Assembly (NCBI RefSeq): GCF_026410255.1
Contig: NZ_JAPMLL010000001.1
Location: forward strand, 186,001 to 250,000
Length of the DNA stretch: 64,000 nucleotides
Reading direction: 5' to 3'
Source of the DNA: Xanthomarina sp. F1114
GTDB taxonomy: Bacteria; Bacteroidota; Bacteroidia; Flavobacteriales; Flavobacteriaceae
Made by a program: the position numbers and the translations under genes. The notes beneath the pieces are model-generated. The model ran no database searches. It saw nothing but the letters and a program-made list of their open reading frames with translations, and was not told the origin of the DNA. How positions within the stretch are numbered: the first letter of the stretch is position 1; the number at the start of each line of letters is the position of its first letter. This document shows, in pieces, positions 9,828 through 19,031 of this stretch.

Positions 9828-12269
9828 TTAATTTTTAATAAACTTCCTATGGATAACTTTCCCTTTTTCTTCTAATCTTAATAAATAGAAACCACTTTGA
9901 AGCTGAGAAACATCTAGACTATTTTCATTTAATTTAGAACTAAATACTTTTTTACCATTTAAATCAAAAACAGTTGCTACTTTATTGGAAATATCTGTAA
10001 GAGATTGAAAGTAAATTACATTTTCTGTTGGATTAGGATACATAACTAAATCTAAAAGAGTTTCGTCTTGAACACTTAAAGACTGTCCTTCAACAATAGT
10101 ATGAAGGGTATTTATTTCCGGATTTTCAATATTATCCACAATTCCAGATGGCCAATAAATAACCATATTATTAATACTTGTGTCTGTGCCCAAACCAAAA
10201 TGCACATTAAGAGAGCTCATAAACTCAAAACCTTCGCCACTTCTTACATCTCTAATTTGTGTTCCAGAATCTGTATGGATCTCTATTCTTGCTCCAATTC
10301 CATTATAGTTACTCTCAACTCCAACTGTACGAATCATGATATGATTGTTTCCATTACCTCCATTATTCTTATATAAATTTCCATTAAATACATCTAGAAA
10401 CCCATCTCCATCTACGTCCCCAATAGCTCCACTTGGTGGCATATTTGTATCATAAAGCGTAAACGAATTATCTCCATTATTAAGAAGGATTTTTCCGTTG
10501 GTTAAAATATCTACATAGCCATCGTTATTAAAATCTCCTGGTGCATTTTCTATTCCAAAAGGTGCATTTGCAATATTTGCCGTTGCTGTGGCATTGGTAA
10601 AAGTACCATCTCCATTGTTTATCATGTATTTGTGCGAACCATCAGAAGTTGCACTTGCTCCAATATACACATCCATATCTCCATCATTATCAAAATCTGC
10701 CCAAGCCGAAGACCATGTTTGAATTGGGTCTGCCATGTTTGTTCCTTCGGCAACTTCTACATAAACACCATTTCCATCGTTTCGCCATAATTCGTTTATT
10801 TTATGAGTCACATTTCCTCCACGACATTTAGCAATAAATAAATCTGGGTCTCTATCGTTATCATAATCTACCCAAACTGTACCATAATTCCCTCCATTAG
10901 GATGTACGCCAATTCCATTTGGTAATACTGAGGAAGGTCCTTGATAAAAAGCCAAACCAGAGCTTGTTGGCGAATTATTTATAAAATAAACATTTGGAGC
11001 AATATCGTGACAAACAAAAACATCTAAGTGGCCATCGTTATTTAAATCGATAAAATTAGAACGTTGCGAAAATACATACAGGTTAGAAACAGCATGCTCA
11101 GCATATGCGGTTCCGTCTGCGTTAGCTTGCACAATAGAAACTCCACCTCCACCAGCATAAACCAAGTCGTTATAACCATTTCCATCTAAATCTCCAGCAG
11201 CAATACTCCAAGATGGTCCGTAGTTTGTTGGGGTAGAAAAATTAGCTAAGGTAAATCCATTAGCTGTTTGATAATTAATATAGATTCCTGCAGAAGTAGC
11301 AGCAAGCAAATCGTCCAAACCATCGTTATTCATATCAACTATGGCGTAACTTGTACCACTCATAGTAATACTATTATCTTTTACAAAAACAAAGTCGCCC
11401 GGATTTGGTGGTTGTTCATTAGTTCTAAAGTCTACAGAAAGCCATTCGCTAAATCCATCGCTTGCACAATTTGCCCGAACATAAGCTCTATAATTAGAAT
11501 CGGGAGTTAAACCTGTTGCAGGATATGGATTATTTAAACTTGTTCCTGTTCCAGATGTTGGCGGTGTTGCCGTTGCCAATTGCACAACAATTTCCCAAGC
11601 CGATTCATTACTTTCCCCTTGCCAGCTAATGTCTGCTGAATTGTGACTAATATTAGAAACCCCTAAATTAGAAACTACTAAACATGCCGGTGGGACCTTA
11701 GAGCTTATTGTAGGCGAAGCAAAACACATTCCCCATCCATAAGAACCATTATCGTTATAGTGAATACGATATTTAAAACCTGTTAATTGCGTATTAGAAA
11801 AATTAGAAATATTTAATTCTGCGCTTTCAAAGGCATTGAAATTCCCAGAGCAAAAATTATAAGTAGGAGGATTTGTGGTGTCTGTTGAAAACGGTGTTCC
11901 CCAATTATTCCACGTACCAGTTGCTGCATCCCAATATTGAACAGTAATACTTTCCGTTTGGTACACATTTAATACATAGGTTGAATGCACTTCTAAGATG
12001 GTCTGTCCAGCATTAAAGGCATTGGTTAAGTTAATAACTGGCGATTGTACTGCTACATTGTTTACCGAAGTACTTCCTCCTTGATCGTCATCAAACGAAA
12101 AATGAGTTGATCCGCTAGTGGGATCTCCTGTAAACACTAAAGGATCTGTACTATAAGAACCAGCTAAAGTCCAATTGGAGTTAGGCCAGTTTGCAGCTTG
12201 GTTAAGCACTTGTGCCATCCCGTAAAAGCCACTTAACAGTAAGCTTAATAATAAAATAATTTTTTTCAT
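9828..12269 (-). CDS. Secreted FG-GAP/ASPIC-UnbV protein with T9SS sorting domain
   Basis: Exported protein of 813 aa with a signal peptide (about residues 1-19, ending GMAQ). An N-terminal beta-sandwich with a WDAATGTW segment is followed by a fibronectin III domain (near 190-285). Several VCBS/FG-GAP calcium-binding repeats follow (such as DMNNDGLDDLL, DYDNDRDPDLF, DFDNDGDMDVY, DFNNDGYVDIL). Then comes an ASPIC/UnbV domain with RSGEGF and HFGLG (near 650-725), and a C-terminal type A T9SS sorting domain (MYPNPTENV to the final FIKN). It is therefore expected on the cell surface or outside the cell. It lies 12 bases after the diheme lipoprotein gene, so the two act in one operon. Adhesion or surface binding is plausible; the ligand is unknown. 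Confidence 0.92.
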   Translation of the reverse strand: MKKIILLLSLLLSGFYGMAQVLNQAANWPNSNWTLAGSYSTDPLVFTGDPTSGSTHFSFDDDQGGSTSVNNVAVQSPVINLTNAFNAGQTILEVHSTYVLNVYQTESITVQYWDAATGTWNNWGTPFSTDTTNPPTYNFCSGNFNAFESAELNISNFSNTQLTGFKYRIHYNDNGSYGWGMCFASPTISSKVPPACLVVSNLGVSNISHNSADISWQGESNESAWEIVVQLATATPPTSGTGTSLNNPYPATGLTPDSNYRAYVRANCASDGFSEWLSVDFRTNEQPPNPGDFVFVKDNSITMSGTSYAIVDMNNDGLDDLLAATSAGIYINYQTANGFTLANFSTPTNYGPSWSIAAGDLDGNGYNDLVYAGGGGVSIVQANADGTAYAEHAVSNLYVFSQRSNFIDLNNDGHLDVFVCHDIAPNVYFINNSPTSSGLAFYQGPSSVLPNGIGVHPNGGNYGTVWVDYDNDRDPDLFIAKCRGGNVTHKINELWRNDGNGVYVEVAEGTNMADPIQTWSSAWADFDNDGDMDVYIGASATSDGSHKYMINNGDGTFTNATATANIANAPFGIENAPGDFNNDGYVDILTNGKILLNNGDNSFTLYDTNMPPSGAIGDVDGDGFLDVFNGNLYKNNGGNGNNHIMIRTVGVESNYNGIGARIEIHTDSGTQIRDVRSGEGFEFMSSLNVHFGLGTDTSINNMVIYWPSGIVDNIENPEINTLHTIVEGQSLSVQDETLLDLVMYPNPTENVIYFQSLTDISNKVATVFDLNGKKVFSSKLNENSLDVSQLQSGFYLLRLEEKGKVIHRKFIKN

Positions 12270-12281
12270 AATCTTAGGAGT

Positions 12282-13391
12282 TTAATTGCATTGCTGGGTT
12301 AAAGAGTTAATCCAATCTTGAACTAACTGAACACCTTCTTCGTGCTTTAGAGTTCTACTTAACAAGGGCATTCTTGTGGATTCTTCAACCGAATTCATTC
12401 TATAATATAAAACCGATCTACTAGGAGATTCTGGATTAACAATATGTGTTAGTCCGGCTCCTACAATTTCGGTATCTGGTTCTACACAAATTCCCAAATT
12501 AATAGGGTTTCCGGTAGAATTAAAATCTAATCTAATAGGTCTATAAGCACAATGAGCTTCTGCTGAATGGCAATGTGCACAGTTAATATCTAAATAAGAC
12601 CTAACTCTCAAGTCTAGAGACAAGGAACTGTCTTCCCAATTTGGCAAGGTTTCCATATTACCTGGATAAGTGGCCTCCAAATAACCCATTTCTACCCATT
12701 TTTCCAGTTGATTTTGAGTATTAGTCCCATAATCAAACAGTGTATTTATATTTCTTGGTTTTGGACCAATTGGAATAGGGACGTCTCCTGTTTTATGGCA
12801 GGTATGACATTCCGGCCCGGATGGAACTCTATAATTTACAGTCTTTACTTCATTATCTTTTTCCCATTGAATAAAAACATCTCTTCCATTTAAATCTGAA
12901 ATGGCGTCTGTTTGTGTATCGTTCCAAATATATTCGGCAAATATCCATCCTTCAGATTTTTTAATCATGAGTCGGGTTTCAATTATTTGTTTTTGATGAT
13001 TAGGAAGCACATTTTCATAATAAAAATTCTTTATTAAAACGGTTCCTATGGGGAAATCGAAAATTGAATTATCGTCAATATAACTAGCGCTTACATTACT
13101 CGGCATCCAAAGAAAGCGCTTTTTAAGAGCGTAATCTGAAAAAAGTGCTGAACTAAGTTCGTAAGGTACAACGCCATAAACGGGATTTAAATTCTGGAGG
13201 TCGCCTTCAAAAAAATTATATTCTGAAAGCATTTGATAAGGAACCTCATCTATATTAAAATTTACAGGAGAAGTTTGTTCTGGTTGAGGCGTTGGGCTTG
13301 GGTTTAGAACATAGTCGTCGTCTGATGCACAAGAAAAATTTCCGATGCAACAACACACTATTGCAAACCTCCAAATATAATTTTTAATCAT
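12282..13391 (-). CDS. Diheme c-type cytochrome-like lipoprotein (SO2930/HNE_0200-like)
   Basis: Lipoprotein of 369 aa. The signal ends at a lipobox-like FSC followed by A-S-D-D-D, fitting the acidic surface-export signal of Bacteroidota lipoproteins. Two CxxCH haem-binding motifs are visible: CHTCH (near residue 196) and CAHCH (near 273). The size, the early YxLSSALFSDYALKKRFLW region and the two spaced haem motifs resemble the SO2930/HNE_0200 family of diheme proteins. A GTKMP-like distal ligand region may correspond to STRMPLLSRT near the C terminus. It is first in an operon with the T9SS-secreted protein. Electron transfer at the cell surface is inferred; the haem attachment motifs are seen directly. 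Confidence 0.8.
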   Translation of the reverse strand: MIKNYIWRFAIVCCCIGNFSCASDDDYVLNPSPTPQPEQTSPVNFNIDEVPYQMLSEYNFFEGDLQNLNPVYGVVPYELSSALFSDYALKKRFLWMPSNVSASYIDDNSIFDFPIGTVLIKNFYYENVLPNHQKQIIETRLMIKKSEGWIFAEYIWNDTQTDAISDLNGRDVFIQWEKDNEVKTVNYRVPSGPECHTCHKTGDVPIPIGPKPRNINTLFDYGTNTQNQLEKWVEMGYLEATYPGNMETLPNWEDSSLSLDLRVRSYLDINCAHCHSAEAHCAYRPIRLDFNSTGNPINLGICVEPDTEIVGAGLTHIVNPESPSRSVLYYRMNSVEESTRMPLLSRTLKHEEGVQLVQDWINSLTQQCN

Positions 13392-13511
13392 CTATCAATA
13401 AATAACAGCTAATATAGAAAAAATCTAATTATTTAAGGATAAATTTAATATAAGTCAAACGAAAACTATAATTAATTGAATATATAGCAATTTATAGAAA
13501 AATGGATTTTG

Positions 13512-14501
13512 TTAAACAAGTTTATTTCTTAACAAGTATTCTGCTATTTGTACTGTATTTGTAGCGGCTCCTTTTCTTAAATTATCACTCACTATCCACA
13601 AATTTAAAGTGTTTGGTTGCGACTCGTCTCTACGGATTCTACCCACAAATACATCGTCTTTTCCATGTGCATAAATGGGCATTGGATAAGTATTTACCTC
13701 CACATTATCTTGCACTGTAATTCCAGGAGTATTATTTAAAAGAATACGAATATCGGTGACTTCAAAATTATTTTCAAACTGCACATTAACAGCTTCGCTA
13801 TGTCCTCCAGAAGTTGGAATACGTACAGCAGTTGCTGTAACAGCAATAGTTCTATCATCAAGAATTTTTTGAGTTTCCTGCACCAATTTCATTTCTTCTT
13901 TGGTATATCCATTTTCTAAAAATACATCGCAATGTGGCAAAGCATTTTTATGAATTGGGTACGGATACGCCATTTCTCCTTTTACTCCAGCCAATTCGTT
14001 TTCTAATTGCTTAATAGCTTTTACACCAGTTCCAGAAATAGATTGGTAGGTAGAAACTACAATACGTTTAATTTTATACTTTTTATGAAGTGGCGCCAAA
14101 GCCATCACCATTTGTATTGTCGAACAGTTTGGACTTGCAATAATTTTATCATCTTTTGTAAGTACATTGGCATTAATTTCTGGGACAATTAGTTTTTTGC
14201 TTAAATCCATTCGCCATGCTGATGAATTATCAATAACAGTTGTACCAACTTCTGCAAATTTTGGAGCCCATTCTAAAGAGGTTTCTCCTCCAGCAGAAAA
14301 CAAAGCAACATCTGGCTGCATTCTTAAAGCTGTATCTAAAGAAACCACAGGATAATCTATATTTTTAAACGAGATTAATTTCCCAACAGATTTTTCTGAA
14401 GCTATTGGAATTAATTCCGTAATAGGAAATCGACGTTCTTCTAGAACTTTTAACATAACCTCTCCAACCATTCCTGTGACCCCTACTATTGCTACTTTCA
14501 T
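13512..14501 (-). CDS. asd: Aspartate-semialdehyde dehydrogenase
   Basis: Reduces aspartyl phosphate to aspartate semialdehyde with NADPH, feeding lysine/diaminopimelate, methionine and threonine synthesis. It has 329 aa, normal for the family. Seen are the nucleotide-binding GVTGMVG (residues 7-13), the catalytic cysteine in ASPNCSTIQM (near 126), and the later SGGHSEAVN with the catalytic histidine. It stands alone, with its own promoter and with the mscL terminator just upstream. Start at ATG 14501. Confidence 0.97.
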   Translation of the reverse strand: MKVAIVGVTGMVGEVMLKVLEERRFPITELIPIASEKSVGKLISFKNIDYPVVSLDTALRMQPDVALFSAGGETSLEWAPKFAEVGTTVIDNSSAWRMDLSKKLIVPEINANVLTKDDKIIASPNCSTIQMVMALAPLHKKYKIKRIVVSTYQSISGTGVKAIKQLENELAGVKGEMAYPYPIHKNALPHCDVFLENGYTKEEMKLVQETQKILDDRTIAVTATAVRIPTSGGHSEAVNVQFENNFEVTDIRILLNNTPGITVQDNVEVNTYPMPIYAHGKDDVFVGRIRRDESQPNTLNLWIVSDNLRKGAATNTVQIAEYLLRNKLV

Positions 14502-14519
14502 GACTTAAATAATTTATAG

Positions 14520-14552
14520 CAAATTTATAAATTAATTTAGGGCGTCTTTCAA
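14520..14552 (-). promoter_or_regulatory. Bacteroidota-type promoter for asd
   Basis: On the minus strand TTG (14552-14550) is followed after 22 bases by TAAATTTG (14527-14520), matching the TTG/TAnnTTTG promoter of Bacteroidota. Initiation would fall about 12 bases before the asd start codon. It lies just downstream of the mscL terminator. Confidence 0.6.
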
Positions 14553-14562
14553 AAAATAACAT

Positions 14563-14594
14563 AAAAAAAAACAGCTCCACGAAATGAAGCTGTT
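14563..14594 (-). terminator. Rho-independent terminator after mscL
   Basis: Stem AACAGCT/AGCTGTT (14570-14576 with 14588-14594) followed on the minus strand by a run of nine T (14571-14563). It lies 21 bases after the mscL stop. Confidence 0.85.
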
Positions 14595-14615
14595 CTCAAT
14601 TAAAATCTAAATAAT

Positions 14616-15020
14616 TTATTGTTTTTTCAATGCGTCTCTAATTTCTATTAAAAGATCATTGTCTGATGGTCCTTTTGGTGCTTCTGGAGCAGGCTCTTCT
14701 TTCTTCTTCATTCTGTTAACAGCTTTTACAACCATAAACATCACAAAGGCTACAATAATAAAATCGATAACATTAGTAAAAAACGTTCCGTATTCTAAAT
14801 AAACTTCTCCAACCATTTCGCCAGCATCATTTAATGTTCCATCTTGTAATTTATATCGTAAATCTTTGAAGTCTGCATTGAATATTAATCCAATTAAAGG
14901 AGAAACAATTCCTCCTGTAAAAGCTGTAACCACCTCTTTAAAGGCAGCACCCATTACAAAACCTACGGCAATATCTACCAAATTGCCTTTCATGGCAAAT
15001 TCCTTAAATTCTTTTAACAT
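14616..15020 (-). CDS. mscL: Large-conductance mechanosensitive channel MscL
   Basis: Inner-membrane channel of 134 aa that opens on hypo-osmotic shock. The N-terminal amphipathic helix is MLKEFKEFAMKGNLVDIAVG, TM1 is near residues 16-44 with the conserved gate segment GFVMGAAF, a periplasmic loop follows, TM2 is near 80-102, and the cytoplasmic tail is charged. Length and motifs are those of a normal MscL. It lies downstream of alr on the same strand but is separated by 60 bases, and a clear terminator follows. Confidence 0.97.
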   Translation of the reverse strand: MLKEFKEFAMKGNLVDIAVGFVMGAAFKEVVTAFTGGIVSPLIGLIFNADFKDLRYKLQDGTLNDAGEMVGEVYLEYGTFFTNVIDFIIVAFVMFMVVKAVNRMKKKEEPAPEAPKGPSDNDLLIEIRDALKKQ

Positions 15021-15080
15021 AATTAGTGTTTTAATTGTTAGTATAAATACGAATTTAAATAAAAAAACCTAAAGTGGCTA

Positions 15081-16187
15081 TTATTTAATTATCAATCGTT
15101 TGATACGCTGTGAAATGGCTGTAATAATTTCGTAAGAAATACTATTTACACGTTCGGCAAATTTAGATGCTGTAGGCTGTTTCCCAAAGATAATTACTTC
15201 GTCTCCTTCTTTACATTCAATGTCTGTAACCTCAACCATAATCATATCCATACAGACGTTTCCAACAATATAAGCCGGTTTTCCGTGTATAGTTACAAAG
15301 CCTTTTCCATTTCCGTATTGTCTGCCAATACCATCGGCATGCCCAATTGGAATAGTTGCTGTACGAATTAATTTATCGCTTTTAAAAGCTCTATTATATC
15401 CTACTGTTTCTCCTTTTTCAATGGAATGAATTTGAGAAATAACCGATTTTAAAGTAGCAATTGGCGTAAAATGAACATCTTCTTTTGCCGAATTTCCAAA
15501 ACCATAAAGTCCAATCCCACTTCTAACCATATCTAAATGAGCTTCAGGATAATTTAATATCCCCGAAGTATTACAAAGGTGAAGCATGGGTTTATAACCA
15601 ACCACTTTAATAAATTTATTTGAAATAGACTTAAAAGCTTGAATTTGATTTAAGGTGAATTCTTTCTCGTTTAAATCTTCACTAGCGGCTAAATGAGAAA
15701 AAATTGATGTAACTTTTACTGAAGAATTTGTTAGCAATCTACTATGTATGTTTTCAATATCTGCTTCATCAAAACCCAATCTATTTAAACCTGTATTAAA
15801 TTTAATATGAATGGGATAGTTTTCTTGTTTTTCAGTTTTAGCAACTTCAAGAAAACTATTAAGACTTTTAAAATTATATAAGCTAGGTTCCAGGCAGCGC
15901 TCTATAATAGTTAAATAATTTACAGGTTGCGGATGCAAAACCAGGATGGGCTTTGTAACTCCAAAATCTCTTAATGCCACCCCTTCGTTAGCATAGGCAA
16001 CGGCAAAATAATCTATCTCTAAATTTTCTAAATAGGCCGCAACTTCTTGAGACTCGCTCCCATAAGCATAAGCTTTAACAACGGCCATTAATTTAGCTCC
16101 GTTAGTAATTCTAGATTTTAAGTATTTGTAATTGCTTTGAAGTGCTTTTAAATCTATTTCAAGGACTGTTTCTTGCGTATTGGACAT
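15081..16187 (-). CDS. alr: Alanine racemase
   Basis: PLP enzyme making D-alanine for peptidoglycan, 368 aa from the chosen start. The PLP lysine is in VVKAYAYGS (K38). The catalytic tyrosine region GYNRAF and the C-terminal domain motif CMDMIMVEV are present. A longer frame upstream starts inside tdk. The ATG at 16187, one base after the tdk stop codon, gives the usual N terminus (ETVLEIDLKAL), so alr is translationally coupled to tdk. Confidence 0.95.
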   Translation of the reverse strand: MSNTQETVLEIDLKALQSNYKYLKSRITNGAKLMAVVKAYAYGSESQEVAAYLENLEIDYFAVAYANEGVALRDFGVTKPILVLHPQPVNYLTIIERCLEPSLYNFKSLNSFLEVAKTEKQENYPIHIKFNTGLNRLGFDEADIENIHSRLLTNSSVKVTSIFSHLAASEDLNEKEFTLNQIQAFKSISNKFIKVVGYKPMLHLCNTSGILNYPEAHLDMVRSGIGLYGFGNSAKEDVHFTPIATLKSVISQIHSIEKGETVGYNRAFKSDKLIRTATIPIGHADGIGRQYGNGKGFVTIHGKPAYIVGNVCMDMIMVEVTDIECKEGDEVIIFGKQPTASKFAERVNSISYEIITAISQRIKRLIIK

Positions 16188-16188
16188 G

Positions 16189-16827
16189 CTATTTATCAGA
16201 TTTAGGGGAAATTTCTTCAACATCATTCACCTTCATATTTCTAACCTTATCCCGTGTCATAGCTTTAAAATAAGCGGCGCGACTTAAAGGCTCGTATTCG
16301 TCTACTTCTCCAAGTAAAACTAAATTATCATTTTTAGATAGTCTATAACTGTATTGAGCTAGATTTCCAGTTCTGGTGCAAATGGCGTGAACTTTAGTAA
16401 CATATTCTGCTGTTGCCATCAGGTTTGGCATAGGCCCAAAAGGATTCCCTTTAAAATCCATATCCAAGCCAGCTACAATAACGCGAACACCCTTATTTGC
16501 CAAATCGTTACAAACTCCAACAATCTCATCATCAAAAAACTGCGCCTCATCAATCCCAACCACATCGCAACCATCTGCCAGGATTGGAATGTTGGCTGCA
16601 GCAGGAACCGGAGTGGAACGGATTTCATTAGAATCGTGAGAAACCACCATATCTTCATCGTAACGCACATCGACTGCAGGTTTAAAAATTTCCACTTTTT
16701 GCCTTGCAAATTGTGCACGTTTAAGCCTACGAATCAATTCTTCCGTCTTTCCAGAGAACATGGAACCACAGATTACTTCAATCCATCCAAATTGTTCTTT
16801 ATGATTTACTGTATTTTCGAGAAACAT
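16189..16827 (-). CDS. tdk: Thymidine kinase (type II)
   Basis: Phosphorylates thymidine in the nucleotide salvage pathway, 212 aa. The P-loop is GSMFSGKT (21-28), the Walker B-like DEAQFF is near 94-99 with the catalytic glutamate nearby, and the lasso/thymidine region YSYRLSK follows. Three of the four zinc-binding cysteines of classical type II kinases are missing: the first pair reads CTRT and the second site reads LSRAAY. The structural zinc is therefore probably absent. First gene of a tdk-alr pair, divergent from the 16931 gene. Confidence 0.95.
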   Translation of the reverse strand: MFLENTVNHKEQFGWIEVICGSMFSGKTEELIRRLKRAQFARQKVEIFKPAVDVRYDEDMVVSHDSNEIRSTPVPAAANIPILADGCDVVGIDEAQFFDDEIVGVCNDLANKGVRVIVAGLDMDFKGNPFGPMPNLMATAEYVTKVHAICTRTGNLAQYSYRLSKNDNLVLLGEVDEYEPLSRAAYFKAMTRDKVRNMKVNDVEEISPKSDK

Positions 16828-16881
16828 TTTGTAATTTTAACACTAAAACAAAACCATATTTCGTTTTGTATAAAGGTGGCG

Positions 16882-16889
16882 CAAATTTA
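16882..16889 (-). promoter_or_regulatory. Candidate -7 box for tdk-alr
   Basis: TAAATTTG on the minus strand matches the Bacteroidota -7 consensus and lies 55 bases before the tdk ATG. No well-placed TTG was found upstream. A small inverted repeat ACAAAAC/GTTTTGT lies between it and tdk. Confidence 0.35.
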
Positions 16890-16930
16890 TTAAAAATCAA
16901 ACCCATAAAATAGATTAAATTTTAAAAGTT

Positions 16931-17671
16931 ATGAAGAAGAAACTTGAAGCAGAATTAATGAGCATTGCTCATAGGATTCTGAAGCTAAAAGGCCAAGATA
17001 ATATAAATAAGATGCATAAAGAAGTAGCAACTCTTTACGAGAAATTGACGGTTTTAAAATTTGCAAAAGAAAACCTCAACAACGACTTACCAACTATTGG
17101 TAGCGACTCTTCTTTCTTTGGAATGCTAGATGTGGCATTTAATAATAAAGTGAGTGATAATATAGAGTTTGAAGATAGAACTTATGTAAATTTAGACGAT
17201 AGAGATCACGACGAGATCATGGAGCCAGCTATCGAAAAAATTAAAGACATGGTGGCTCAAATGCCTCAAGAAGCAGAACATATAGACGCTATTTTTGAAA
17301 AAGTTACTTCTACAAAACAAAACCCTAAAGACGATTTCGACCAAATAACAGCAGGTTTTAGCGAAATGCCCGAATTTGATCCCGTACCAACAGAAAACAA
17401 AAAAGAAGACATAAAAAAATCGCTAAATGATAAACTTAAAGGCGGAGGCTTACATATTGGTTTAAACGATAAATTAGCTTTTATAAAACACCTTTTTAAT
17501 GGAGAATCGGCAGATTATGATAGGGTTCTTTCTCAAATTAACACCTCAAGTACTTTTGAAGAAGCTGAAAACTTAATTCAAAATGTAGTAAAACCAGACT
17601 ATAATAACTGGGAAAACAAAGAAGAGTTTGAAATGCGTTTTATGGGAATCCTTGAAAGTAAATTTAATTAG
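16931..17671 (+). CDS. Conserved protein of unknown function
   Basis: Protein of 246 aa with no domain I recognise. The N-terminal 50 residues form a likely coiled-coil helix (HRILKLKGQDNINKMHKE). An acidic, low-complexity middle region (about 110-160) follows. A C-terminal helical part contains LNDKLAFIKHLFNGESADYDRVLSQI, reminiscent of a small helical bundle. No signal peptide or membrane segment. It is divergent from tdk and 43 bases upstream of rsmI on the same strand. Codon use looks like its neighbours, so it is a genuine resident gene. Confidence 0.85.
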   Translation: MKKKLEAELMSIAHRILKLKGQDNINKMHKEVATLYEKLTVLKFAKENLNNDLPTIGSDSSFFGMLDVAFNNKVSDNIEFEDRTYVNLDDRDHDEIMEPAIEKIKDMVAQMPQEAEHIDAIFEKVTSTKQNPKDDFDQITAGFSEMPEFDPVPTENKKEDIKKSLNDKLKGGGLHIGLNDKLAFIKHLFNGESADYDRVLSQINTSSTFEEAENLIQNVVKPDYNNWENKEEFEMRFMGILESKFN

Positions 17672-17714
17672 ATTTCCATTTCTGCCATTAGACAGACAGG
17701 TTCACTAAAATATT

Positions 17715-18386
17715 ATGAGTAAACTTTATATTGTACCAACTCCTATTGGAAACTTAAAAGACATGACTTTTAGAGCTGTTGAAGTTTTAAAAGAAGTCGA
17801 TTTAATTTTAGCTGAAGACACTAGAACTTCTGGGAAGCTATTAAAACATTTTGAAATTTCGACACCTACACAATCCCATCACATGCATAACGAGCATAAA
17901 ACGGTTGAAGGTATAGTCAATAAAATTAATAGCGGGATGACTATGGCTTTAATTAGCGATGCTGGAACCCCTGCCATTTCCGATCCTGGGTTTTTATTAA
18001 CACGCGCCTGTATTGAAAACCATATTGAGGTGGATTGCTTACCTGGTGCTACTGCTTTTGTGCCAGCATTAGTAAATAGTGGGTTACCAAATGATAAGTT
18101 TGTTTTTGAAGGATTTCTTCCTATAAAAAAAGGGCGCCAAACTAGGCTTTTACTTTTAGCTGAAGAAACCAGAACCATTATTTTTTACGAAAGTCCGCAT
18201 AAACTCATTAAAACATTAGGTCATTTCTGTGAGTATTTTGGGGAAGACAGACCTGTTTCCGTTTCTAGAGAATTAAGCAAACTTTATGAAGAAACCATTA
18301 GAGGTACGGCCAAAGAAGTCCTGGAACATTATACCAACAAGCCTCCAAAAGGTGAGATTGTAATTATTGTTGGCGGAAAATCTTAA
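17715..18386 (+). CDS. rsmI: 16S rRNA (cytidine-1402-2'-O)-methyltransferase RsmI
   Basis: Tetrapyrrole-methylase-fold enzyme of 223 aa that 2'-O-methylates C1402 of 16S rRNA using SAM. Family motifs are YIVPTPIGNLKDMT at the start, LILAEDTRTSGKLL (near 33-46), ALISDAGTPAISDPG (near 77-91), CLPGATAFVPAL and FYESPHKL. The protein stops soon after the methylase domain, as in the Bacteroidota form. Likely in an operon with the UDG-like gene 31 bases downstream. Confidence 0.95.
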   Translation: MSKLYIVPTPIGNLKDMTFRAVEVLKEVDLILAEDTRTSGKLLKHFEISTPTQSHHMHNEHKTVEGIVNKINSGMTMALISDAGTPAISDPGFLLTRACIENHIEVDCLPGATAFVPALVNSGLPNDKFVFEGFLPIKKGRQTRLLLLAEETRTIIFYESPHKLIKTLGHFCEYFGEDRPVSVSRELSKLYEETIRGTAKEVLEHYTNKPPKGEIVIIVGGKS

Positions 18387-18417
18387 AAGCTGTTTTTTAC
18401 TGCCATTCTAAACAAAA

Positions 18418-18990
18418 ATGAAGAGTCTATTAAAAGATATCAGGCAATGTACTATTTGCACAGCCCATTTACCTCTTGGTCCACGACCTATAGTCTCCGC
18501 TCATGCAGAATCCAAAATAATTATTATAGGTCAAGCTCCAGGGTTAAAGGTTCATAAAATTGGGATTCCTTGGGATGATCCTAGCGGGAAGCAGTTGAGG
18601 AAATGGCTCAATATAACTGATGACGTTTTTTACGATGAAAGTAAATTAGCTTTAGTTCCAATGGGATTCTGCTATCCAGGAAAAGGTAAATCTGGCGATT
18701 TACCACCAAGACCAGAATGCGCTCCGCAATGGCATCAAAAATTACTAGAAAAAATGCCAAATGTAGAATTGATTATTCTAATTGGTATGTATTCGCAAAA
18801 GTATTATTTAAAAGGTAAAGCCAAAAGAACCTTAACCGAAACAGTAGCTAATTATAAAGAATACTTACCAAGGTTTTTGCCATTACCACATCCTAGTCCA
18901 AGAAACAGATTCTGGCTGACTAAAAATCCTTGGTTTGAAAAAGAAGTTATTCCTGTTTTACAAGAAAAAGTTGGTACGCTTATTGGATAA
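18418..18990 (+). CDS. Uracil-DNA glycosylase superfamily protein
   Basis: Protein of 190 aa with the glycosylase fold. The motif A-like segment is IIIIGQAPG (near 38-46), followed by GIPWDDPSGKQLRKWL, and motif B-like LPHPSPRN is near 160-167. Two cysteines early (CTIC at 10-13) resemble Fe-S cluster ligands of some family members, but the full set is not evident. Probably removes uracil or another damaged base; specificity is not readable. It follows rsmI closely on the same strand. Confidence 0.85.
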   Translation: MKSLLKDIRQCTICTAHLPLGPRPIVSAHAESKIIIIGQAPGLKVHKIGIPWDDPSGKQLRKWLNITDDVFYDESKLALVPMGFCYPGKGKSGDLPPRPECAPQWHQKLLEKMPNVELIILIGMYSQKYYLKGKAKRTLTETVANYKEYLPRFLPLPHPSPRNRFWLTKNPWFEKEVIPVLQEKVGTLIG

Positions 18991-19031
18991 TTGGCTATTT
19001 TTGTAATTCTTCAAAAAACTCCCTCAAAATC

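Noticed and set aside
16387-16893. Open frame of 168 codons on the plus strand across tdk
   Set aside because: It is the antisense of tdk, with no recognisable protein pattern; tdk motifs on the minus strand are clear.
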